Shown here piece by piece: positions 23,571-32,775 of a stretch of 64,000 nt of DNA. The stretch spans positions 1-64,000 of the forward strand of contig CAYNMV010000002.1 in NCBI GenBank assembly GCA_964398315.1, read 5' to 3'. The position numbers and the translations under genes were made by a program. The notes beneath the pieces were generated by a model. The model saw only the letters and a list, made by a program, of their open reading frames with translations, did not search any database and had not been told where the DNA came from. Within the stretch, counting starts at the first letter, position 1. Each line of letters opens with the position of its first letter. Source of the stretch: JADLCB01 sp964398315. Lineage in GTDB: Bacteria > Planctomycetota > Phycisphaerae > Tepidisphaerales > Tepidisphaeraceae.

Positions 23571-26219
23571 ATGACCATCGAATCCACCTATCGCCTGCAG
23601 TTTCATGCGGGGTTCACCTTTCAGGATGCTGCGCAGATCGTCCCTTACCTGGCGCGGCTGGGGATCACGCACGTGTATGCCTCCCCCTATTTGCAGGCCG
23701 CGGCGGGGTCGACGCATGGATACGATGTGGTCGACCACAACCGCCTGAACCCGGAACTGGGAACAGAGCAGGATTTTGAAGCCTTCCTCGCGGCCCTGCA
23801 GCGCGACGGGATGGAGCATCTTCTTGATATCGTTCCCAACCATGTCGGAGTGGCCACCCACGAAAATGCCTGGTGGAACGATGTGCTGATGCACGGGCCG
23901 GCCTCGCAATATGCCGCCTGCTTCGATATCGCCTGGGATGATTCACCCCGTCCGCAGTTGCGCGGCAAGATCCTGCTGCCGGTGCTGGGCGCGCCGTATG
24001 GCCAGGTGCTGGAGAAGGGGGAATTGCGCGTTGAAGCGGTGGCCAGCGATCAGTTGCCCATTGCCGGCGATGCACAAACGCACCACGGGCAGCGCCCGGT
24101 GCCCCTGCTGGCAGTCCGCTATTACGACCGCCTGTTTCCGCTGGATCCCAGGACAACCGAGGGGATCGACCCGGCCACCGTCAACGGCACGCCCGGCGAT
24201 GCCCGCAGCTTTGATGCGCTGCACGATCTGCTGGAGCGGCAGCATTACCGGCTGGCGTACTGGCGCACCGCATCCGATGAGATCAACTATCGCCGCTTCT
24301 TTGACATCAACAGCCTGGCGGCGCTGGCGATGAAGCGCGAAGCGGTGTTCCAGCAGGCGCACGCCCTGGTCTTCCGCCTGCTGCGGGAGGACAAGCTCGC
24401 CGGCCTGCGGATCGACCATCCCGATGGGCTGTATGATCCGAAGCAGTATTTCCAGCGCCTGCAGGACGCCTGGCGCCAGCAGGATGCCGCTCGCCAGCAG
24501 GCGGCTGATCGTGAGCCTGCGCACAAGCCAGCGACCCCGCGGCCGCTTTATGTGCTGGCGGAGAAAATCCTGGCGCTGGATGAGCCGCTGCCGACCGACT
24601 GGCCGATCGCCGGCACCAGTGGGTATGACGCGCTCAACATGATCAACGGCCTGTTCGTCGATCCGGCCGGCGAGGCGGCGTTTACCGAGTTGTATCGCGC
24701 CTTCACCGGGTTTGATGCCACCTTCGACGAGCTGGTTTATGAGAAGAAACTGCTGATTCTCGACCGCGCGCTGGCCAGCGAGCTGACGAGGCTGGCCCAT
24801 CAGCTTGATCATCTCGCGCAGCGGCACCGGCAGTGGCGCGATTTCACGCTGGCGGGCCTGCGCGAGGGGCTGAGACAGGTGATCGCCTGCTTCCCGGTCT
24901 ACCGCACCTATGTTGATGCCGCCGGGGCCAGCCCAACCGACCGCCGGCAGATGGCCCGCGCGGTGGAGGCGGCCACCGCCCGCAATCCGCACATCGAGCC
25001 GGTCCTCTTCCAGTTCATCCACGATGCGGCGATGCAAATCTACCCGGAAGGGGCAAGCGCCGACGACCAGGCCGCGCAGCTCCGCTTCGCCGGCAGGTTT
25101 CAGCAACTGACCGCGCCCGTCACCGCCAAGGGGGTGGAGGACACGGCCTTCTACTGCTATCACCGGCTGGTTTCCCTCAACGAAGTCGGTGGCGAGCCGG
25201 CCCGCTTCGGCATGCAGCCCGATGCCCTGCACGCCTGGTTCGCCCAGCGCCAGCGCGACTGGCCGAAGGCGATGACCACCCTCTCCACCCATGACACCAA
25301 GCGCAGCGAGGATGTGCGGGCGCGGCTGAACGTGCTGAGCGAACTGCCCGGCGAATGGCGCCAGCAGGTGCTGAACTGGCAGCGGATCAATGCCCCGCTG
25401 CGGGATCAGGCGGCCCCCGCGCCGGATGAGGAATACCTGCTGTATCAGACCCTGCTGGGCGCCTGGCCGATCGAGCCGCTCGCCGGGCCAGCCCGCCCGG
25501 CGTTCATCGAGCGCATCCAGCAGTACATGACCAAGGCCATGCGCGAGGCCAAGCTGCGAACAAGCTGGACCACCCCCAACGAGGCCCACGAAGCGGCGGC
25601 GATGCGCTTCATCGAGCAAGTCATTTCATCACAAGCATTTATCGATGCTTTTGCCCCTTTTCAACGGCGTATCGCCCAGCTCGGCGCGATCAACTCGCTG
25701 GCGCAGACGCTATTGAAGCTGACTGCGCCCGGCGTGCCGGATACCTACCAGGGAACAGAGCTGTGGGATCTGAGCCTGGTCGATCCCGATAATCGCCGGC
25801 CCGTCGATTATGGCCTGCGGCAGCGCCTGGTGGCCTCGATTGAGTCTGCCAGCCCCGCCGAGCTGATGCGATCATGGCCGGATGGGCGGGTGAAGCTGTG
25901 GGTGACCATGCGTGCCCTGCACACCCGGCGGGAGCGGTCGCCGCTGTTTATCGAGGGGGGTTATGAGCCGCTGGCCGCCCAGGGGGAGAAGGCAAGGCAT
26001 GTGTTCGCCTTCGCCCGCCGGCTGGGTGAGTCCACGGCGGTGGTGATCATCCCACGGCTGGTCAGCGGGGTGGTGGCTGGATGGGGTAACACGACGCTCA
26101 AGCTGCCGGCAGGGCGAGGTTGGCGCGAGGTTCTGGCCGGCCAGCACATCGACCGCGATACGGTTGAGCTCGCCTCGCTGCTGGCCGATTTGCCTGTGGC
26201 GCTGCTGGTGGCAAACTGA
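23571..26219 (+). CDS. treY: (1->4)-alpha-D-glucan 1-alpha-D-glucosylmutase (maltooligosyltrehalose synthase)
   Basis: 882 residues from ATG 23571, where the family N-terminus begins (TYRLQFHAGFTFQDA). It rearranges the reducing end of maltodextrins to a trehalosyl unit, the first step of the TreY-TreZ trehalose route. It is a GH13-type barrel: YASPYLQAAAGSTHGYDVVD early, DIVPNHVG, the nucleophile Asp in GLRIDHPDGLYDP, the acid Glu in VLAEKIL, and LSTHDTKRSEDVRAR late, with the large helical insertion typical of TreY. No treZ, glgX or other glycogen gene is nearby, so its partner must be elsewhere in the genome. No Shine-Dalgarno was found. Confidence 0.93.
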   Translation: MTIESTYRLQFHAGFTFQDAAQIVPYLARLGITHVYASPYLQAAAGSTHGYDVVDHNRLNPELGTEQDFEAFLAALQRDGMEHLLDIVPNHVGVATHENAWWNDVLMHGPASQYAACFDIAWDDSPRPQLRGKILLPVLGAPYGQVLEKGELRVEAVASDQLPIAGDAQTHHGQRPVPLLAVRYYDRLFPLDPRTTEGIDPATVNGTPGDARSFDALHDLLERQHYRLAYWRTASDEINYRRFFDINSLAALAMKREAVFQQAHALVFRLLREDKLAGLRIDHPDGLYDPKQYFQRLQDAWRQQDAARQQAADREPAHKPATPRPLYVLAEKILALDEPLPTDWPIAGTSGYDALNMINGLFVDPAGEAAFTELYRAFTGFDATFDELVYEKKLLILDRALASELTRLAHQLDHLAQRHRQWRDFTLAGLREGLRQVIACFPVYRTYVDAAGASPTDRRQMARAVEAATARNPHIEPVLFQFIHDAAMQIYPEGASADDQAAQLRFAGRFQQLTAPVTAKGVEDTAFYCYHRLVSLNEVGGEPARFGMQPDALHAWFAQRQRDWPKAMTTLSTHDTKRSEDVRARLNVLSELPGEWRQQVLNWQRINAPLRDQAAPAPDEEYLLYQTLLGAWPIEPLAGPARPAFIERIQQYMTKAMREAKLRTSWTTPNEAHEAAAMRFIEQVISSQAFIDAFAPFQRRIAQLGAINSLAQTLLKLTAPGVPDTYQGTELWDLSLVDPDNRRPVDYGLRQRLVASIESASPAELMRSWPDGRVKLWVTMRALHTRRERSPLFIEGGYEPLAAQGEKARHVFAFARRLGESTAVVIIPRLVSGVVAGWGNTTLKLPAGRGWREVLAGQHIDRDTVELASLLADLPVALLVAN

Positions 26220-26683
26220 TGGCAGCAGACTGAAACGAACAGCGGGCACGACCACAACGTAGAACTGCTGGAAGCGTCTCGATCGCGTCTCTCGTCGACC
26301 CCGTGCGCTGCATCGCTATCCGAGCGCAGTGACACCAGAGCGCAGCGACGTCCGCATCAACTTGACAATCTGGCCTGGAGGCCCGGACCATCATCGGGCC
26401 GCCGCAGAGTTAGTCCCTCCCCCTGTTCCGCATATGGCGGAACGAAGCCAATCCGGGGGGATGAGAAGGGCGAAACGACGCCAGTTCGACGGGCAAAACA
26501 CGCAGGAACGAAGCCAATTTTGTCTTAAATGGCTTCTATCGAATAATTTAGATACCTGTGCCTGGCGCCCTGGCCAGATAGCCGACCTGATGCGTGCGAT
26601 TTTGACCGGGCGGCGGGTGATGGGATTGTGGGGCCGATGTCCATCCGTCACGATGGCATCTGCCTCCTTGGAGTTCGCTTTTT
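26220..26683. other. Intergenic region between treY and the SulP gene
   Basis: 464 bases without a supported gene. It holds a short palindrome (GTTCCGC 26424-26430, GCGGAAC 26436-26442) and a 14-base direct repeat GGAACGAAGCCAAT at 26439-26452 and 26505-26518. The stretch 26520-26575 is AT-rich compared with its surroundings (AATTTAGATACC), a plausible promoter area. Confidence 0.4.
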
Positions 26684-28558
26684 ATGTCATTCATACAACC
26701 GGCGTCCTCTTCCCGGCCGGAGTCGGCCCGGGCCGGGACTTCTTATTGGATTCATACCTACCTGCCCAAGTCCATCGTCTGTCTCCGTGAAGGATACGGA
26801 CGGGCGTTCTTCTTCAACGACCTGGCGGCGGGCATGACCGTTGGGATCATCGCCCTGCCGCTGAGCCTGGCCCTGGCGATCGGTTCGGGCGTGCGCCCCG
26901 AGCAGGGGTTGTACACCGCCATTGTGGCGGGGTTTCTCATTTCCCTGCTGGGGGGATCGCGCGTGCAGATCGGCGGGCCGGCCGGGGCCTTCATGGCGAT
27001 TGTCGCCGGGATCGTCGCGACCCATGGCTACGAGGGGCTGGCGATCGCCACCCTGATGGCTGGGGTGATCCTCATCATCATGGGGCTGGCCAAGCTGGGG
27101 GCGCTGATCAAGTTCATCCCCTATCCGGTGACCACCGGCTTCACCAGCGGTATCGCGGTGATCATCTTCAGCCAGCAGATCAAGGATTTCCTCGGCCTGA
27201 CAGTCGCCTGGACCGATGCCGGCGGTATGTTGCGCACGGAGCCGCCCAGCGAGTTCATCCATAAGTGGCAGGTGCTGCTGGCCAGCCTCGACACGATCAA
27301 CTGGCTGACGCTGGCGATGGGAGCCGGGGCGCTGATCGTGCTGGCGCTGATCCGCCGCTATGCGCCGCGCGTGCCCGGGGCGCTGGTGGTGGTTGTGGTC
27401 GGAGCAGTGCTGACCGCCGCGCTGGGGCTGGCAGTCGATGAGGGACGCACCAACGGCGGGCTGGAGACGATCGGCACCCGCTTCGGGGGCATTCCCCGCT
27501 CGCTGCCCGCACCTTCCCTTCCGTTTGACCTGAACACCTGGTCCGATGTGGGCGCGCTGTGGAACAAGGCGCGCACTCTCGTGCCCGAGGCAACCACCAT
27601 CGCCATCCTGTGCGCCATCGAAAGCCTGCTGTGCGCGGTGGTGGCCGATGGCATGATCGGCGGACGCCACAAGAGCAACACCGAACTGATTGCCCAGGGC
27701 GTGGCCAACCTGGCATCGGTCGGCTTTGGCGGCATCCCCGCCACTGGCACGATCGCCCGCACCGCCGCCAACGTCAAAAGCGGCGCCCGCACCCCGCTGG
27801 CGGGGATGATCCACGCCGTGACGCTGCTGGTGCTGATGCTGGTGCTGGCCCCCTACGCCAGCCAGATCCCACTGACCGTGCTGGCGGCGGTGCTGATCAT
27901 GGTGGCGTGGAACATGGCCGAGATCGACCATTTCAAGAGCCTGCTGCGCGCCCCGCGCAGCGATATCGCCGTGCTGCTGACGACCTTCGGCCTGACCGTG
28001 CTGACCGATCTGACCATCGCGGTGGGCGTGGGCATGGTGCTGGCGGCGATGCTCTTCATGAAGCGCATGAGCGAGGTGACGGATGTCGCAGCGCTGCGCG
28101 ATGAGATCGAGGAGAGCGGCCCCGAGCTGCCGGACATCGTCGATCCCAACGCCATCGCCAAGCGCGATGTGCCGGCGGGAGTGGAGGTCTACGAGATCAA
28201 TGGCCCGTTCTTCTTCGGCATCGCCGATCGCCTGAAGGACACGCTGCGCGAGCTGGAGAAGCCGCCGCAGGTGTTCATCCTGCGCATGCGGCGGGTCACG
28301 GCGATTGATGCCACCGCCATGCACGCGCTCAATGAGTTCCACGACAAGTGCCGCAAGCAGAACACCACGCTGCTCCTGGCCGGCGTGCATGCCCAGCCGA
28401 TCTTCGCCATGACGCGCTACGGCATCCTCGACAAAATCGGCGAAGAAAACCTGTTCGCCAACATCGATGATGCCTTGAACCGGGCACGTGAGCTGGTGGG
28501 CCTGCCACCGGTCCCCAAGCCCGAAACGGCCGTGCCGGAGGTTGCGCGGGAGCGATGA
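26684..28558 (+). CDS. SulP-family anion transporter with STAS domain
   Basis: 624 residues. After a 40-residue cytoplasmic N-terminus come about 12-14 membrane segments from residue 45 on, including ALPLSLALAIGSGVRPEQG and GGPAGAFMAIVAGIVA, which are SulP signatures. A C-terminal STAS domain (about 500-600) includes INGPFFFGIADRL and the helix after VTAIDATAMHALNEF. Members carry sulfate, bicarbonate or other anions across the cytoplasmic membrane, usually with Na+ or H+. No carbonic anhydrase or sulfur-assimilation gene is adjacent, so the substrate is undetermined. The start ATG 26684 has a distant GGAG and is not certain. Confidence 0.88.
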   Translation: MSFIQPASSSRPESARAGTSYWIHTYLPKSIVCLREGYGRAFFFNDLAAGMTVGIIALPLSLALAIGSGVRPEQGLYTAIVAGFLISLLGGSRVQIGGPAGAFMAIVAGIVATHGYEGLAIATLMAGVILIIMGLAKLGALIKFIPYPVTTGFTSGIAVIIFSQQIKDFLGLTVAWTDAGGMLRTEPPSEFIHKWQVLLASLDTINWLTLAMGAGALIVLALIRRYAPRVPGALVVVVVGAVLTAALGLAVDEGRTNGGLETIGTRFGGIPRSLPAPSLPFDLNTWSDVGALWNKARTLVPEATTIAILCAIESLLCAVVADGMIGGRHKSNTELIAQGVANLASVGFGGIPATGTIARTAANVKSGARTPLAGMIHAVTLLVLMLVLAPYASQIPLTVLAAVLIMVAWNMAEIDHFKSLLRAPRSDIAVLLTTFGLTVLTDLTIAVGVGMVLAAMLFMKRMSEVTDVAALRDEIEESGPELPDIVDPNAIAKRDVPAGVEVYEINGPFFFGIADRLKDTLRELEKPPQVFILRMRRVTAIDATAMHALNEFHDKCRKQNTTLLLAGVHAQPIFAMTRYGILDKIGEENLFANIDDALNRARELVGLPPVPKPETAVPEVARER

Positions 28559-28754
28559 GCCGCCGCATGCGGCACGCGGGACAGGGGTTTGCATCCTTGT
28601 TGCGGGTACCATGCGCATGCAGTGCCAGCTTGCCGCCGGCAAAACGGCGTGCATCAGTTCGTCGGCCTCTCAGCGTCTGGGCGATGTGAATCCGCCCGAT
28701 CCTGCTTGACGGCGGCCCACGGCGCTTGCACAGTCAGGGGAGCCGGGAGGTTTC

Positions 28755-29675
28755 ATGTCCGAGCAGGCGAAATTCACGTGCCAGGCGTGTGGGAAGCAGT
28801 ACACCTGGAAACCGGAACTGGCCGGCAAGCGGGCCAAGTGCAAGTGCGGGCAGATGATGACCGTGCCGCAGCAGCTCCACAGCGATGAGCCGGATCTGGA
28901 TGCGCTGTACGACCTGGCGGAGGATGAGCCTGCACGACCGGCGCGCACCGCGCCGCAGGCAGCGGTGACCATCCCGGCCCAGCAGGCGGGGGCGCGCTGC
29001 CCGAGTTGCTCAGCGCCCATGCAGCCAGGTGCGGTGCTGTGCGTCAACTGTGGTTTCAACCTCAAGACCGGCAAGAAGATGGGAACGGCTGTGGGCGGCT
29101 CTGCGCCGCCGCCCATTCAGCCGCCGGCCGCCCGGCCCGCCGCGGCGATCGCGCCGCAGTTTCCCGGCGGTATCCCGCCCACCCTCGGCCCCAAGCGCAT
29201 GCAGCAGTCGGCCGCCGAAACCGATCCCAACCAGAAGAAAATGGTGATCCTGGGCGCGGTGGCGATTCTCCTGATCGCCGGGCTCATCGGTGGGTTTGTC
29301 CTGCTCAAGCAGGGGGCGGAATCGAACGTGGTCTACCACTTCGAGGACAAGGAGATCATGACCCTGCTCGATGAGCAGGCCAGCACCGAGATCAAGGCCT
29401 TCCTGGAAAACAACATGTTCAGCCTGATGGGCATGACCACCTCACAGGCCCGCCAGTTCGGCGACAATCTCTACAAGCTGGGGGCCAAGGATGTGCGCGC
29501 GTTTGACGGCCGCGTCTCGCGCACACTGGTGGTGGAATTGCCCGATGATCCCGACCAGCGTAAGGCGATCATCGATCACTACAACCGCTATCACCAGGGC
29601 ATGCTCGATGTCCGGCCCGCCACCGATGAAGGCCAGCGCTATCTCAAGTACCGCCTGAAGATCGCCAATATCTGA
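28755..29675 (+). CDS. Membrane protein with two zinc ribbons
   Basis: 306 residues. The first zinc ribbon is residues 9-33 (CQACG, then CKCGQ), the second about 82-100 (CPSCSAPMQPGAVLCVNCG). A Pro/Ala linker leads to one membrane segment (about 161-182, MVILGAVAILLIAGLIGGFV) and a soluble C-terminal domain of about 120 residues with mixed alpha/beta character. Proteins with an N-terminal zinc ribbon and one membrane pass are common in planctomycetes, with no assigned role. ATG 28755 has a good GGGAGG upstream. The next gene, a lipoprotein, is on the same strand after 143 bases. Confidence 0.78.
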   Translation: MSEQAKFTCQACGKQYTWKPELAGKRAKCKCGQMMTVPQQLHSDEPDLDALYDLAEDEPARPARTAPQAAVTIPAQQAGARCPSCSAPMQPGAVLCVNCGFNLKTGKKMGTAVGGSAPPPIQPPAARPAAAIAPQFPGGIPPTLGPKRMQQSAAETDPNQKKMVILGAVAILLIAGLIGGFVLLKQGAESNVVYHFEDKEIMTLLDEQASTEIKAFLENNMFSLMGMTTSQARQFGDNLYKLGAKDVRAFDGRVSRTLVVELPDDPDQRKAIIDHYNRYHQGMLDVRPATDEGQRYLKYRLKIANI

Positions 29676-29818
29676 TGGCCGCAGATCACCTGGCTATCCC
29701 CCAGCCAATTTGTCGCCATTTGCTCCTTTTATGCGCCCCAGGGCCGCACGGCCCGGCGTTTGCACCCCTGATCGGGTGTGTTCGCAGAACCTGAAACGCG
29801 CATGAAAGGAGTTGTCTT

Positions 29819-30850
29819 ATGAAGACTTATGGATACTTGACCAGCCTGGCGCTGGCCGTGGCTGGTGTAACGTTTGTCGGCTGTGACCGGAACGAAACCG
29901 CCGTTGATGATACCACCCCGCAGACCGAAACCGGGCGGTCGGTGGAAAATGCCACCGATTCGGCCATCCGCGGCACTGAGAACCTCGCCCGAGATGCCGG
30001 CGAAGGGATGCAAGACCTGGGCGACAGGGCACGCGATGCCGGTGAGTCCCTGCGCGATGGCGCCCGCCAGACCGGTGAGCGCGCCCGGGATGCCATCACC
30101 AACACCGGCAACGAGCTGGACCGTGCCGGTGAGCGCACCGGTGAGGCCGCCCGCGATGCTGGCCGTGAGATGGACCGCGATCTGAACGAGTCGCGCCAGG
30201 ATGTGACCGTGCGCCCGCGCACCGATGGCGTTGTCCCGCCTGATCAGGCCCAGGCGCGCGATGACTCCGAAGGCATTCGCGATGTGCTGGCTCAGGTGCC
30301 CGAGGCAGCGCTGACCGAGGATGGCTTCGATGATTTGGTGGAGCGCCTGGTCGACGCCGACCGCAACCGCATCGGCCAGTTCATCAAGGATCGCGATGAT
30401 TTTGCCGAACTGAACCGCAAGGCCCAGCAGATTGGCCAGATGTTCCAGGCGAAGTATGGGGCCGAGTTTGACATCGCCGATGAAGGCCGGGTGCTGGGTG
30501 ACGCGTTTGCCCGCATTACCCAGTCTGAGATCACCGAGGCGCAGGCCGCCGCCGCCCGCCAGGACGGCGATGCCAATCGCGATGATGCTGGCCGCAACAC
30601 CGCGACGGTGCAGATCCAGCAGAGCCACGGCCTGCCGGCCCTGACCGTCAACATGCTGCACGAGGCCCCCGGCGTCTGGAAGATTGACCTGCCCGATCAG
30701 GTCAACGGCCAGCAGCTTTACGACAACGTGAACAAGGCCCTGGATCGGCTCGCCGCCAACCAGGCCCAGTGGCCCGAGAGTGCGGTTGATGCCCAGCGCT
30801 ACATCACCCATCACCTCCTGCTGGCAATCCATGGGCAGGAAGTGAAGTAA
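29819..30850 (+). CDS. Putative lipoprotein with Asp/Arg-rich amphipathic repeats
   Basis: 343 residues. The N-terminus MKTYGYLTSLALAVAGVTFVGC is a lipoprotein signal with C22 as the acylated cysteine, although the lipobox VGC is non-standard at -3. Residues 45-125 repeat an 8-11-residue pattern (RDAGEGMQDLGDRARDAGES, DGARQTGERARDAIT), which resembles the helical repeats of LEA-like and YtxH-type proteins. Residues 140-343 form a separate domain with acidic helices. No enzyme motif was found. A Shine-Dalgarno (AAAGGAG) precedes ATG 29819 and a strong hairpin follows the gene. A stress-linked role is a guess from the repeats only. Confidence 0.75.
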   Translation: MKTYGYLTSLALAVAGVTFVGCDRNETAVDDTTPQTETGRSVENATDSAIRGTENLARDAGEGMQDLGDRARDAGESLRDGARQTGERARDAITNTGNELDRAGERTGEAARDAGREMDRDLNESRQDVTVRPRTDGVVPPDQAQARDDSEGIRDVLAQVPEAALTEDGFDDLVERLVDADRNRIGQFIKDRDDFAELNRKAQQIGQMFQAKYGAEFDIADEGRVLGDAFARITQSEITEAQAAAARQDGDANRDDAGRNTATVQIQQSHGLPALTVNMLHEAPGVWKIDLPDQVNGQQLYDNVNKALDRLAANQAQWPESAVDAQRYITHHLLLAIHGQEVK

Positions 30851-30875
30851 TCGCTTGCCCCTGGCGACATTTGAT

Positions 30876-30934
30876 CCCCCCGGCGGCGGCTTGCTGCTCC
30901 TCCCCTGGAGTGACAACCGCCGCCGGGGGCTTGT
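30876..30934 (+). terminator. Terminator after the lipoprotein gene
   Basis: CCCCCGGCGGCGG (30876-30888) pairs perfectly with CCGCCGCCGGGGG (30917-30929) over 13 bp, followed by CTTGTT. The loop is long (28 bases) and the T run weak, but the stem is very stable. Confidence 0.7.
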
Positions 30935-31035
30935 TATAGGCGGCCGCCCATTCGGGCGCCCGCCTGTCATCCTCGCCCTCAAATCCTCTTCCCCTCCGCT
31001 CGCCAGCGGTTAGACTGACCGACGACGTTATTTGC

Positions 31036-32625
31036 GTGTCGCGAATTCTCCTGCTCATCCCGCTGATCCTGTGGATGTCCTGGCCCGTGCCGGCGACTGA
31101 GCGGGATCTTGTGTACCCACTGTGGGCCAGCGTGGGGCTGTTCCTGGGGTTTTACGCCGGGGTGGTGCTGCTGATGGGGGCGTGGGCACGGCTGCTGCTG
31201 CACAAGGCGGCCCCGCGCGACTTTTACCGCCGGATCGGCCGCTACAACCGCGCGATCTTCTTCACCCGCATGCTGGTGCCGGCCTGGCTGGCGGTGGGGC
31301 TGACCCTGCTGGGCTGGCGCACCTTCATCGGCCATACGCTGGGGCTGGATCGGCTCGACTTTGACGTGCCCGGTCTGTTGATCGGCACCGCGCCGTGCTA
31401 CCTGGCATGGATGGGGCTGTGGTGGAGCCAGTATCCTACCGAACACGCGTTGCGCGAGCAGAGCATCCTGTCGGCCTTCGATCGCGATCTGCCGATTCAT
31501 CAGCCGCCCGGCTTCGCCGGCTATTTTGCCAGCCATTTCCGCCTGCAAATCCTGTTCACGCTGGTGCCGATTGTCCTGGTGCTGGGGATCATCGATGTGG
31601 CCGAGGTGGCGCTTCGTCCCCTGGCCGGGCGCCTGGGGATGCAGACCACCGCACAACTCCAGCAGGGGCTTATCTTTACGGTCGTCGGGCTGGTTTACAT
31701 CATCTCCCCGGAGATCCTGCGGCGGGTGCTTCAGACCCGTCCGCTGCATGAATCCCCCCTGCGCCAGCGCCTGCTGCGGCTGGCGGCCCGCCACAACCTG
31801 AAGGTGCGCGAGATCCTGCTCTGGGAAACGCACTACAACATCTGCAACGCCGCCGTGATGGGGGTCGTTGGCCGTTTCCGCTATGTGCTGCTGACCGATC
31901 TGCTGGTTGAGACGATGAACGATGAGCAGATTGAGGCGGTCTTCGCCCACGAGATCGGCCATGTCGTCCATCACCACCTGCAATGGTATGTGCTGGTGAT
32001 CGCCACCCTGGTGCTGGGCCTGACCGGCTTTGAGCAACTGTTCAACCAGTTGTGGCCAGGTCTGGGGCGGGCACAATGGATGGGGTTGTCGGTTGATCTG
32101 TGGATGACCTTGTTCATCGCGACGGCCTTCATTCTGGCCTTCGGGTTCCTCTCCCGCCGGTTTGAGCGGCAGGCCGATGTTTTCGCCGCCCGCACGATCG
32201 AAGCGGTTGGCAACGGCCAGGCCACCGTTGTCAGCCAGCCCACGGCAGGAGATGCCCTGGCTGACAACCCGCGACACGTGGCAGACAGCACGCCACCGGT
32301 TGGCCCCCACGGTGCCGGGGTATTTGCCTCGGCCCTGAACCGGGTGGCACTGGTCAACAACATCCCCCTCACCCATCGCCGGTGGAACGGCGGGGGACTG
32401 ATGGCGTTTCTCAGTTTCCTGCTCGACCGCGCCATCGAATGGACCAACCATTTCCTGCACGGCAGCATCACCCGCCGTACGACCTACCTCCAGCGACTTG
32501 GCCAGGATCCCCAGCGCACGCGCGATTTTGACGCCCTGATGCGCCGTCTGTACGCATCTCTGCTGCTGCTGCTGATCGTCTCGATCGCGTTCGCCTTCTA
32601 CCCCCAGTGGCTGCCGCTGCCCTGA
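31036..32625 (+). CDS. Membrane-bound M48-family zinc metalloprotease
   Basis: 529 residues starting at GTG 31036. The zinc-binding HEIGH is at residues 305-309 and the third ligand lies in FERQADVFAAR. Several membrane segments precede the catalytic domain (about 5-20, 29-52, 77-95, 110-130, 175-195, 212-232) and two or three follow, as in HtpX/Ste24-type proteases. These enzymes cut misfolded or damaged membrane proteins. The gene opens a plus-strand block of four large genes for envelope proteins; the next starts 150 bases downstream. No Shine-Dalgarno was seen at the GTG. Confidence 0.85.
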   Translation: MSRILLLIPLILWMSWPVPATERDLVYPLWASVGLFLGFYAGVVLLMGAWARLLLHKAAPRDFYRRIGRYNRAIFFTRMLVPAWLAVGLTLLGWRTFIGHTLGLDRLDFDVPGLLIGTAPCYLAWMGLWWSQYPTEHALREQSILSAFDRDLPIHQPPGFAGYFASHFRLQILFTLVPIVLVLGIIDVAEVALRPLAGRLGMQTTAQLQQGLIFTVVGLVYIISPEILRRVLQTRPLHESPLRQRLLRLAARHNLKVREILLWETHYNICNAAVMGVVGRFRYVLLTDLLVETMNDEQIEAVFAHEIGHVVHHHLQWYVLVIATLVLGLTGFEQLFNQLWPGLGRAQWMGLSVDLWMTLFIATAFILAFGFLSRRFERQADVFAARTIEAVGNGQATVVSQPTAGDALADNPRHVADSTPPVGPHGAGVFASALNRVALVNNIPLTHRRWNGGGLMAFLSFLLDRAIEWTNHFLHGSITRRTTYLQRLGQDPQRTRDFDALMRRLYASLLLLLIVSIAFAFYPQWLPLP

Positions 32626-32760
32626 AGCCCCTCCCATGCACAGCAGGTATCCCGGGCAGGGCGCCTTCACCCGCGCATGCTTCATGCCTGCCTGTTTCAC
32701 CGGAGGACCACAGCCATCCGCCCTCGCCGGATTGTCTCTAACACACCCGCGCCCGGCGGG

Positions 32761-32766
32761 TAGTAT
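32761..32766 (+). promoter_or_regulatory. -10-like hexamer TAGTAT before the large vWA gene
   Basis: TAGTAT at 32761-32766 lies 9 bases before ATG 32776 with no Shine-Dalgarno between. The -35 is unclear, since the nearest TTG-containing hexamer is 23 bases away. It fits the leaderless pattern of the window. Confidence 0.35.
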
Positions 32767-32775
32767 GAAGTGCCG

